Positions 15,091 through 21,272 of a stretch of 25,726 bases of DNA are shown here, in pieces. The translations under genes were made by a program, and so were the position numbers. The stretch's first letter is position 1. Each line of letters starts with the position of its first letter. The notes under the pieces are model-generated. The model was not told the origin of the DNA. It worked only from the letters and a program-made list of their open reading frames with translations, and did no database searches. The DNA comes from Bacteroidota bacterium (GTDB lineage: Bacteria; Bacteroidota; Bacteroidia; Flavobacteriales; Weeksellaceae), in the NCBI GenBank assembly GCA_023420435.1, contig JAEZWE010000108.1, forward strand, positions 1 through 25,726. Reading direction: 5' to 3'.

Positions 15091-15960
15091 ATGGAAAAAA
15101 TTTTAAAACCTATGTCTGGTTATCTAGCATTAATCATTTCTTTGGCTTTGCTTGTGGGAGGCGGATTTCTTTTCGTTAATGGACTTTCTGATGAAAATGG
15201 TACTTTTATCGTTTTAGGAATTTTGTCTTTTATCCTTTTTATTTTTTTTATAAAAGGTTTAATGATTATTCAACCCAATCATTCAAGAGTTTTGAACTTT
15301 TTTGGAAAATATGTGGGAAGCGTAAAAGACAACGGTTTATTTTTCATCAATCCTTTATATTCTAGTCAAAAAATTTCGCTTCGTTCCGAAAATTTACAAG
15401 GACAAACCCTAAAAGTAAACGACAAAATGGGAAATCCAATTGAAATTGGTGCTGTAATCGTTTGGAAAGTAGGAGATACTTATAAAGCGGCTTATGAAGT
15501 GGAACGTTATACAGAATATGTAAAAATGCAAAGTGAAGCGGCAGTTCGTCATTTAGCGGTGAGTTTTCCTTATGATAATTTGGAAGATGAACACGCTGCA
15601 ATTACTTTAAGAGATGGTGGAGAACAAGTGAATAAAATTTTAGAAAACGAACTTTTGGAAAGATTGGCTCCTGCAGGAATTACGGTGCAGGAAGCTAGAA
15701 TTACACATTTGGCTTATGCTTCCGAAATTGCTGGAGCGATGTTGCAAAGACAACAAGCTACGGCAATTGTTGCAGCCCGTTCCAAAATTGTGGAAGGTGC
15801 TGTAGGAATGGTAGATATGGCTTTAAAGAAACTATCCGAAGAAAATATTGTGGAATTGGATGATGAAAGAAAAGCAGCTATGGTTTCCAATTTAATGGTG
15901 GTTCTTTGTGGCGAAAAAGCAGCGCAACCTATTTTGAATGCAGGAACTCTTTACAACTAA
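15091..15960 (+). CDS. SPFH-domain (prohibitin/flotillin-like) membrane protein
   Basis: A 289-residue protein with two N-terminal hydrophobic segments (about 11-30 and 38-57, the second FIVLGILSFILFIFFIKGLMII) and then an SPFH domain from about residue 60 (QPNHSRVLNFFGKYVGSVKDNGLFFINP) to 235. The SPFH core includes EIGAVIVWKVGDTYKAAYEVERY and the helix LLERLAPAGITVQEARITHLAYA. It lacks a long coiled-coil tail, ending with an alanine-rich helix (QRQQATAIVAARSKIVEGAVGM). SPFH proteins form oligomeric cages in the membrane and often regulate proteases or membrane domains. The protein-level partner here is unknown. An Arc-like RHH gene starts 11 nt after its stop, a pairing seen widely for this SPFH subfamily; I know of no established reason for it. 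Confidence 0.9.
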   Translation: MEKILKPMSGYLALIISLALLVGGGFLFVNGLSDENGTFIVLGILSFILFIFFIKGLMIIQPNHSRVLNFFGKYVGSVKDNGLFFINPLYSSQKISLRSENLQGQTLKVNDKMGNPIEIGAVIVWKVGDTYKAAYEVERYTEYVKMQSEAAVRHLAVSFPYDNLEDEHAAITLRDGGEQVNKILENELLERLAPAGITVQEARITHLAYASEIAGAMLQRQQATAIVAARSKIVEGAVGMVDMALKKLSEENIVELDDERKAAMVSNLMVVLCGEKAAQPILNAGTLYN

Positions 15961-15971
15961 AATTTTAAAAT

Positions 15972-16145
15972 ATGGGCGAAGAAAAATCTAAAAAAACGCC
16001 AGTAAAAAAGAATTTTGTACTTCGTATTGATGATGAAACTTTTAAGCTTTTAGAAAAATGGGCTTCAGACGAGTTTCGTTCTGTAAATGGGCAAATAGAG
16101 TACCTCTTAAACGAAATGCTGATAAAATCCGGAAGAAAAAAATAA
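15972..16145 (+). CDS. Arc-like ribbon-helix-helix DNA-binding protein (57 residues)
   Basis: A small gene 11 nt after the SPFH stop. The protein starts MGEEKSKKTPVKKNF, with a basic arm, and then NFVLRIDDETFKLLEKWA (14-31), which has the beta-strand plus first helix of an Arc/MetJ-type ribbon-helix-helix fold, followed by the turn DEFRSVNGQIEYLLNEML (33-50), in which RSVNGQIEYLL is the typical N-cap of helix 2. Such proteins bind DNA as dimers, placing the strand FVLRID in the major groove. The size, the strand and helix pattern and the basic N-terminus all fit. It is the only DNA-binding gene in the operon and the natural candidate for binding the phased repeats at 15041-15071. It ends at a hairpin terminator. 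Confidence 0.85.
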   Translation: MGEEKSKKTPVKKNFVLRIDDETFKLLEKWASDEFRSVNGQIEYLLNEMLIKSGRKK

Positions 16146-16177
16146 AAAAAACCAACAAAAAAATAGTTGGCTTTTTT
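16145..16177. terminator. Bidirectional terminator after the RHH gene
   Basis: CCAAC (16152-16156) pairs with GTTGG (16166-16170), flanked by matching A and T tracts (16144-16151 and 16172-16177) that extend the stem. It separates convergent genes. Confidence 0.75.
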
Positions 16178-16190
16178 ATTTTATAAAGAA

Positions 16191-16391
16191 TTATTCAAAC
16201 CAAGCCAAAACGTAATCTTTAACAACTGTCCAAGCGTTTTTGCCCAAAAAATAGATAAGTGTAGTGGAAATTATTCCTTTAACAGTAAAGAAAATGATAC
16301 CGCCAATTCCAAACTTTTTCAGCCATTTTTTCCAAAGATTTGGTTTTTCGTTTTCCAAAATTTCGCTTTGGATATTTTCTTGTTTTTCCAT
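16191..16391 (-). CDS. Small single-span membrane protein of unknown function
   Basis: A 66-residue protein starting at the ATG at 16391-16389 (MEKQENIQSEILENEKP). The longer frame starts with a TTG at 16409 that is the end of a -7 box, so the ATG is preferred. After an acidic N-terminus comes NLWKKWLKKFGIGGIIFFTV and a hydrophobic helix to about residue 52 (KGIISTTLIYFLGKN), then a short tail ending AWFE. The family is not one I can name, but the pattern (basic WKKW before one membrane helix) looks like a conserved small membrane protein. It lies between a convergent terminator and a four-span membrane gene on the same strand. Confidence 0.65.
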   Translation of the reverse strand: MEKQENIQSEILENEKPNLWKKWLKKFGIGGIIFFTVKGIISTTLIYFLGKNAWTVVKDYVLAWFE

Positions 16392-16406
16392 CCAATAGAT
16401 TTGCTG

Positions 16407-16414
16407 CAAAGATA
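16407..16414 (-). promoter_or_regulatory. -7 box of the small membrane protein gene
   Basis: TATCTTTG on the minus strand is a perfect TAnnTTTG; its last TTG is the false upstream start codon of the 66-residue gene. Predicted leader 9-12 nt. Confidence 0.4.
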
Positions 16415-16504
16415 ATCATTTCATTTATTTATTTTCATTCTAAACAAAATCAATCTAATTTCTCACAGAATTTTATTTTTTTAGAAAATCCCAAAAGTTA
16501 TATT

Positions 16505-16903
16505 TCAATGAATATTTTCCGCTACTTTCAGTTCAATAAAAGCCAAAAATGTTACGATCACCATTTCCAGAATTAAATAAAGACTTCCCCAAAAGGTCAT
16601 TTTTTCAAAATACATAACAACAAAAATTAGAGAAAGAATACCATAGAATAAATTCAGTGCAGCCATAATTTTCAAAAACATTTTAGTGTTTTTTCCTTTT
16701 GCAAAGGCGTAAAAATCTACCAACGTAAAAAAAATTGGAAATGAGGCTAACCAATACAAAACAGAAGTCGGTATTCCAAAAATAGTTTCCAATTCAACCA
16801 ATACAATTCCAAGTAAAAAGGCGGATAACATAGCACCTAATCCGTCAATCAGAAAAAGTTTTTTTGGGTGAAGAGAAAATGGGTTGATTATTTTTTGAAA
16901 CAT
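16505..16903 (-). CDS. Four-span integral membrane protein of unknown function
   Basis: A 132-residue protein with four predicted membrane helices at about 15-36, 45-65, 74-96 and 102-124, separated by short loops (FAKGKNTKMF near 67-76 is the main charged one). Conserved-looking features are HPKKLFLIDGLGA near the N-terminus and an acidic residue pair (LVELETIFGIP) after the first helix. I recognise the general style from flavobacterial genomes but cannot name a family. It stands alone between the small membrane gene and the ALDH gene. Confidence 0.75.
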   Translation of the reverse strand: MFQKIINPFSLHPKKLFLIDGLGAMLSAFLLGIVLVELETIFGIPTSVLYWLASFPIFFTLVDFYAFAKGKNTKMFLKIMAALNLFYGILSLIFVVMYFEKMTFWGSLYLILEMVIVTFLAFIELKVAENIH

Positions 16904-16949
16904 AGGTTTTAGATTTTAAAAATGGAATGTATCTCAACTTTTAGGAGAA

Positions 16950-16957
16950 CAAAAATA
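16950..16957 (-). promoter_or_regulatory. -7 box of the four-span membrane protein gene
   Basis: TATTTTTG on the minus strand, perfect to TAnnTTTG, 47 nt upstream of the ATG at 16903. No clear -33 element. Confidence 0.35.
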
Positions 16958-17084
16958 GAGAATTGTAGTTCAGCATCATTATCTCTTTTATTGTATGAAA
17001 CACTGTAATTTTAAAAGTATTTTCCAAATTATTTTTTTTTGTAGCCACTTATTTTTAAATTTAGGAACTCACTAAACAAAAATT

Positions 17085-18635
17085 ATGGCAAAAAAATCAA
17101 GCGATTTCGGAATCGAAAAATCCCTCAAAAACCTTGGCATTAAAACCGAAAATAAAGGCGTCTCTTCCGGCGGAAAATACTTTGCAAACGGAGATTTACT
17201 CGAATCTTATTCCCCAACAGACGGAAAACTGATTGCAAAAATAAAAACCGGAAATACAAAAGATTACGACAAAATTCTGGAAACAGCAAAAGAAGCTTAT
17301 AAAGATTTTCGCATGATTCCGGCGCCAAAAAGGGGAGAATTGGTTCGGCAGTTTGGTTTAAAATTAAGAGAATACAAAGACGATTTAGGAAAATTGGTTT
17401 CCTACGAAATGGGAAAATCTTTGCAGGAAGGTTTGGGCGAAGTTCAGGAAATGATTGATATTTGCGATTTTGCGGTGGGACTTTCCCGCCAATTGCACGG
17501 TTTCACGATGCATTCCGAAAGACCGCTCCACAGAATGTACGAACAATATCATCCTATGGGAATTGTTGGAATTATTTCTGCCTTCAATTTTCCGGTAGCA
17601 GTTTGGAGTTGGAACACAGCTCTTGCATGGATTTGCGGAAATGTTACCGTTTGGAAACCTTCTGAAAAAGTCGGACTTTGCGCTATTGCTTGCCAAAATA
17701 TCATCGCTGAAGTTTTGAAAGAAAACAAGATGCCTGAAGGAATTTCATCCATGATTGTCGGTGATCATACCGTAGGTGAAAAATTAGTGGAAGACAAAAA
17801 TATTCCTTTGGTTTCCTTTACAGGTTCTACAAGAGTTGGTAGAATGGTCGGTGCAAAAGTAGCAGAACGTTTCGGAAAATCTATTTTGGAATTGGGAGGT
17901 AACAACGCCATTATTATTACAGAAAATGCCGATTTGGATATGTCGATTATTGGAGCCGTTTTCGGCGCTGTTGGAACCGCTGGACAGCGTTGTACTTCGA
18001 CGCGTCGTTTGATTATCCACGAATCTGTTTATGATGAAGTAAAGAACCGTTTGGTAAAAGCCTACGGTCAATTGAAAATTGGAAATCCTTTGGATGTAAA
18101 AAATCACGTTGGTCCGTTAATCGACCAAGATGCGGTGAATCAATATTTAGATTCCATTGAAAAATGTAAAAAAGAAGGCGGAAAATTTGTAGTTGAAGGC
18201 GGTGTTCTGAAAGGAAAAAATTATGAATCGGGTTGTTATGTAAAACCATGTATTGCAGAAGTGAAAAATTCCTATAAAATTGTACAGCATGAAACTTTTG
18301 CACCAATTTTATATTTAATGAAATACAAAAATCTGGAAGAAGCTATAGCCATGCAAAACGATGTTCCACAAGGATTAAGTTCAGCTATTATGACGCAAAA
18401 TCTTCGTGAAGCAGAATTATTCCTTTCTCAAGCCGGTTCGGATTGTGGAATTGCCAATGTAAATATTGGAACTTCCGGTGCAGAAATTGGTGGCGCTTTC
18501 GGTGGCGAAAAAGAAACAGGTGGGGGAAGAGAATCCGGTTCCGATGTTTGGAAATATTACATGAGAAGACAAACCAATACCATCAATTACTCAACCCAAC
18601 TTCCTTTAGCACAGGGAATTAAATTTGATATTTAA
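17085..18635 (+). CDS. amaB: ALDH7-type aldehyde dehydrogenase (2-aminoadipate semialdehyde / piperideine-6-carboxylate dehydrogenase)
   Basis: A 516-residue NAD(P)-dependent dehydrogenase of the antiquitin (ALDH7) group. Key residues are in place: oxyanion Asn168 in SAFNFP, Lys191 in WKPSEK, FTGSTRVG (245-252) for the cofactor, general base Glu269 in LELGGNN and nucleophile Cys303 in GQRCTSTRR. The expected reaction oxidises 2-aminoadipate 6-semialdehyde, in equilibrium with cyclic piperideine-6-carboxylate, to 2-aminoadipate. The following gene, lysine 6-transaminase, makes exactly that semialdehyde, so the neighbour strongly supports the substrate. The ALDH comes first in the pair and the gap to lat is 95 nt with a tandem repeat. 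Its own promoter is not clear: a TAAATTTA lies at 17056-17063 but spaced badly from the nearest TTTG. Confidence 0.9.
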   Translation: MAKKSSDFGIEKSLKNLGIKTENKGVSSGGKYFANGDLLESYSPTDGKLIAKIKTGNTKDYDKILETAKEAYKDFRMIPAPKRGELVRQFGLKLREYKDDLGKLVSYEMGKSLQEGLGEVQEMIDICDFAVGLSRQLHGFTMHSERPLHRMYEQYHPMGIVGIISAFNFPVAVWSWNTALAWICGNVTVWKPSEKVGLCAIACQNIIAEVLKENKMPEGISSMIVGDHTVGEKLVEDKNIPLVSFTGSTRVGRMVGAKVAERFGKSILELGGNNAIIITENADLDMSIIGAVFGAVGTAGQRCTSTRRLIIHESVYDEVKNRLVKAYGQLKIGNPLDVKNHVGPLIDQDAVNQYLDSIEKCKKEGGKFVVEGGVLKGKNYESGCYVKPCIAEVKNSYKIVQHETFAPILYLMKYKNLEEAIAMQNDVPQGLSSAIMTQNLREAELFLSQAGSDCGIANVNIGTSGAEIGGAFGGEKETGGGRESGSDVWKYYMRRQTNTINYSTQLPLAQGIKFDI

Positions 18636-18673
18636 AGCGTTTTTTAGTAAACAGTTTTGAAAAAAATAAACAA

Positions 18674-18720
18674 CCAACTAAAATACTAACTAGCTAAAAT
18701 ACTCACCAACTAAAATACTA
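18674..18720 (+). repeat. Three 16-bp tandem repeats before lat
   Basis: CCAACTAAAATACTA occurs identically at 18674-18688 and 18706-18720, and a diverged copy (CTAGCTAAAATACTC) sits between them at 18690-18704, so the period is exactly 16 bp. The array ends 10 bp before the lat ATG, inside the predicted 5' leader of lat. Confidence 0.75.
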
Positions 18721-18730
18721 TTGAAGATAT

Positions 18731-20077
18731 ATGAACGACACCATAACAACTAACCCAGTAAAACAAACCCTTTCCAAGCATATTTTAGCAGATGGTTTCG
18801 ATTTCGTAATGGATATCGAAAAATCGCATGGATCTTGGATTTTTGATAAAGTAAGCAATACCGAATATTTGGATATGTTTTCCATGTTTGCTTCGGCGTC
18901 TATTGGTTATAACCATCCTCATCTCGTGGAAAATTCTGCTTGGTTAGGAAGAATGGCCATAAACAAACCCACTTTAGCAGATGTATATTCCGACGAATAT
19001 GCCGAATTTATGGAAGTTTTTGAAAGAATAGCCATCCCTGAAGAATTACAATATACTTTTTTTATTTCAGGAGGAACTTTGGCGGTTGAAAATGCCATGA
19101 AAGCTTGTTTCGACTGGAAAACACGCAAAAATTTTGAAAAAGGAATTAATAAAGAAGCAGGAATTTGTATTCATTTTCGTCAAGCATTTCATGGTAGAAG
19201 TGGCTATACATTGAGTTTAACAAACACTTCCGATCCAAGGAAGCACATGTATTTTCCAAAATTTGACTGGCCGAGAATTTTAAATCCACATTTAAGTTTT
19301 CCTATAACTGAAGAAAATTTGGAAGAAACAATAAAAAATGAAAGTTTAGCTTTAATACAAATTGAAGAAGCGATATTATCGAATCCAAATCAAGTTGCTT
19401 GTATTATTATTGAACCTATTCAAGCAGAAGGTGGAGATCATCATTTCCGTGATGAATTTTTTGTTGGATTAAGGAAAATCTGTGATCAGAACGATATTTT
19501 ACTGATTTTTGATGAAGTACAAACCGGGATTGGAATTACCGGAAAAATGTGGGCGTTTCAGCATTTTAGTGTTACGCCAGATATTATTTCTTTTGGTAAG
19601 AAAACCCAGGTTTGCGGAATCTTAGCCAATAAAGAAAAATTCGACGAAGTTCCCCAGAATGTATTCAGAGAAAGTTCAAGAATCAATTCTACATTTGGAG
19701 GTAATTTTATTGATATGATGCGTTTGAAACTCACTTTAGAAGTTATCGAAAACGAAAATTTAGTAGAAAATGCTAAGATCGTAGGAGATTATCTTTTAGA
19801 AAAACTTCAAAAATTACAGGCACAATTTCCTGACCAGCTTTCCAATGCCAGAGGAAGAGGTTTAATGTGCGCCATTGATTTTCCAAACGGTGAAGAAAGA
19901 GATGCCGCAAGAAATTATCTGTACCGCAAAAATTTGATTATTTTAGGTTGTGGAGATCAATCCATTCGTTTCCGACCTCATCTGAATGTGCGTAAAGAAG
20001 AAATAGATTTGGCCATTTCAAAATTTGAAGAAATGATGAATGATATATCTTTGAAAAGTGAAGATTCCAAAATATAA
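18731..20077 (+). CDS. lat: L-lysine 6-transaminase
   Basis: A 448-residue fold-type I, class III PLP aminotransferase. It moves the epsilon-amino group of lysine to 2-oxoglutarate, giving glutamate and 2-aminoadipate 6-semialdehyde. The PLP lysine is in SFGKKTQVCG (Lys290, the first of the two), the sequence that marks lysine 6-transaminases such as the M. tuberculosis enzyme. Other PLP contacts are SGGTLAVENA (113-122), FHGRSGYTLSLT (153-164), EPIQAEGGD (228-236) and FDEVQTGIG (260-268). The length matches the family. With the ALDH just upstream it gives the two-step route from lysine to 2-aminoadipate. The gene ends at a terminator. Confidence 0.95.
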   Translation: MNDTITTNPVKQTLSKHILADGFDFVMDIEKSHGSWIFDKVSNTEYLDMFSMFASASIGYNHPHLVENSAWLGRMAINKPTLADVYSDEYAEFMEVFERIAIPEELQYTFFISGGTLAVENAMKACFDWKTRKNFEKGINKEAGICIHFRQAFHGRSGYTLSLTNTSDPRKHMYFPKFDWPRILNPHLSFPITEENLEETIKNESLALIQIEEAILSNPNQVACIIIEPIQAEGGDHHFRDEFFVGLRKICDQNDILLIFDEVQTGIGITGKMWAFQHFSVTPDIISFGKKTQVCGILANKEKFDEVPQNVFRESSRINSTFGGNFIDMMRLKLTLEVIENENLVENAKIVGDYLLEKLQKLQAQFPDQLSNARGRGLMCAIDFPNGEERDAARNYLYRKNLIILGCGDQSIRFRPHLNVRKEEIDLAISKFEEMMNDISLKSEDSKI

Positions 20078-20099
20078 TTCAGAAAATACCACTGATTTT

Positions 20100-20128
20100 A
20101 AAACACGTGTAATGCGTGTTTTTTTTGT
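20100..20128 (+). terminator. Terminator of the lysine-degradation genes
   Basis: AAAACACG (20100-20107) pairs with CGTGTTTT (20115-20122) around a 7-nt loop and is followed by a long T tract. Confidence 0.75.
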
Positions 20129-20168
20129 TTTTTTATTTTGGGAATATTAAAAAAATAACTTAAGATGA

Positions 20169-20200
20169 TTTGCAATATGTATTCTTTTTTACTATATTAG
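20169..20200 (+). promoter_or_regulatory. Promoter of the DUF2007 gene
   Basis: TTTG (20169-20172), a 20-nt spacer and TATATTAG (20193-20200; 7 of 8 to TAnnTTTG) precede the ATG at 20222 by 21 nt. Confidence 0.45.
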
Positions 20201-20221
20201 AAGTCTAAAATTAATTTATTA

Positions 20222-20473
20222 ATGGAAAGAGAAACAAGAGTAGCTGTGTTTGAAAGTGAAAAACCGGCAGAAATACAGTTGATGAAGTCCAAATTAAAAG
20301 ATGCAGGTGTGGAAAGTTTTACCAATAATAATTATATGACTTTTACCACAACACCTACTGCAAGTATTTTGAAACTTTTTGTAAATCTTGCTGACGAAGC
20401 AAAAGCCTTTGAAATTATCGATCTATACTTGCAAAATTCAGAATTAGATATTGAAAACAACCTTAAACAATAA
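20222..20473 (+). CDS. DUF2007 family protein (putative signal-transducing protein)
   Basis: An 83-residue soluble protein of the DUF2007 type. Its ferredoxin-like beta-alpha-beta pattern begins RVAVFESEKPAEIQLMKSKL (residues 5-24), followed by DAGVESFTNNNY, a second beta pair (MTFTTTPTASILKLFVN), and a closing helix DEAKAFEIIDLYL. The family is small, often annotated as a signal-transducing protein, but its biochemical role is unproven. It has its own promoter and a hairpin terminator, so it is probably monocistronic. Confidence 0.8.
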   Translation: MERETRVAVFESEKPAEIQLMKSKLKDAGVESFTNNNYMTFTTTPTASILKLFVNLADEAKAFEIIDLYLQNSELDIENNLKQ

Positions 20474-20506
20474 TTTCATCTTTTTTAAATTTTACTACTT
20501 TTTTTT

Positions 20507-20541
20507 AAATCAGGATTTTTCATTAAAGTCCTGATTTTCTT
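20507..20541 (+). terminator. Terminator of the DUF2007 gene
   Basis: AAATCAGGA (20507-20515) pairs with TCCTGATTT (20529-20537) around a 13-nt loop, followed by a T-rich tail. Confidence 0.75.
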
Positions 20542-20554
20542 TTAAAAATTCAAT

Positions 20555-20562
20555 TACATTTG
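20555..20562 (+). promoter_or_regulatory. -7 box abutting the GNAT start codon
   Basis: TACATTTG, a perfect TAnnTTTG, ends 5 nt before the ATG at 20568. Transcription would begin at or next to the start codon, implying a leaderless mRNA. No clear -33 element. Confidence 0.4.
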
Positions 20563-20567
20563 AAGAA

Positions 20568-21077
20568 ATGAAACCATACGAATTTAGAAAATCCCAAAAA
20601 GAAGATCTCGAAAAGATTTGGGAAATCCTCCAACAAGCCATCGAAAGACGCCGAAAAGACGGAAGTAAGCAATGGCAAGACGGTTATCCCAATCAGGAAA
20701 CCATCCAAACCGATTTTGAAAAAGGTTTTGGATTTGTTTTAACCGATGAAGATGAAATAATCGGTTATGCCGCCTTAATCGAAAACTACGAACCTGCTTA
20801 CGAAAAAATAAAAGGAAAATGGCTGTCAGAAGGAAATTTTTTGGTGGTACATCGTGTGGCAGTTTCGGATAAAGTTTTGGGAAAAGGAATTGCAACTAAA
20901 ATTTTTGAAAAAATTGAAGATTATACCAAATCGCAAAATATTCCGAGTATAAAAGTAGATACCAACTTTGACAATCCGGCGATGCTGAGGATTTTAGAAA
21001 AATTAGGCTATCAATATTGTGGCGAAGTGGAATTTCGAGGTTCCTCAAGGAAGGCTTTTGAGAAGGTTTTGAATTAA
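20568..21077 (+). CDS. GNAT-family N-acetyltransferase
   Basis: A 169-residue acetyltransferase of the GNAT fold. The N-terminal strand and helix are YEFRKSQKEDLEKIWEILQQA. The acetyl-CoA pyrophosphate loop is LGKGIAT (104-110), preceded by strand VVHRVAVS (93-100). A later strand SIKVDTNFDNPAMLRILEKLGYQYCGEV (about 131-158) has the NPAMLRILEKLGY signature of the C-terminal CoA region. Substrate cannot be told. The start at 20568 fits family alignment even though it lies just after a promoter box. Confidence 0.88.
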   Translation: MKPYEFRKSQKEDLEKIWEILQQAIERRRKDGSKQWQDGYPNQETIQTDFEKGFGFVLTDEDEIIGYAALIENYEPAYEKIKGKWLSEGNFLVVHRVAVSDKVLGKGIATKIFEKIEDYTKSQNIPSIKVDTNFDNPAMLRILEKLGYQYCGEVEFRGSSRKAFEKVLN

Positions 21078-21096
21078 TTTTTGATTATTAGTTTTT

Positions 21097-21235
21097 ATAA
21101 TACATTCGATTTACTTTGAAAACGAATGAAATCATTAAATATAATAATCTCTGTGAACGCCGTTTCACTGTGGTTTTATATCAATACAGACCACTGAGAC
21201 ACAGGGTAAAAAGAAATTGATTTCTAATGTATTAT
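21097..21235. repeat. Possible small intergenic repeat element with terminal inverted repeats
   Basis: The 195-bp gap between the GNAT gene and the convergent permease contains ATAATACATT (21097-21106) and its exact inverse AATGTATTAT (21226-21235). Inside it are CTCTGTGAACGCC (near 21150) and ACCACTGAGACACAGG (21190-21205), resembling the accacagagacacagag-like intergenic repeats that I recall from Bacteroidetes. GTGGT (21169-21173) pairs with ACCAC (21190-21194) at the centre. No coding potential is seen. The element type is unproven. Confidence 0.35.
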
Positions 21236-21272
21236 GCTTTAAAGGTGATATTCAGAATAATTTTTACTGGAT

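Noticed and set aside
16505..16576. Short plus-strand frame around 16340-16576
   Set aside because: It overlaps the four-span membrane gene and has biased composition (Phe, Asn, Ser); no protein features.
17037..17063. Promoter of the ALDH gene from TTTG (17038) and TAAATTTA (17056)
   Set aside because: The spacer is only 14 nt, shorter than the Bacteroidetes range, so I did not annotate it.
17784..18306. Minus-strand frames of 107 and 97 residues
   Set aside because: Antisense to the aldehyde dehydrogenase, whose catalytic residues are intact; no separate evidence.
18640..18730. A CRISPR-like reading of the three 16-bp repeats
   Set aside because: The units are directly adjacent with no spacers, so they are a tandem repeat.
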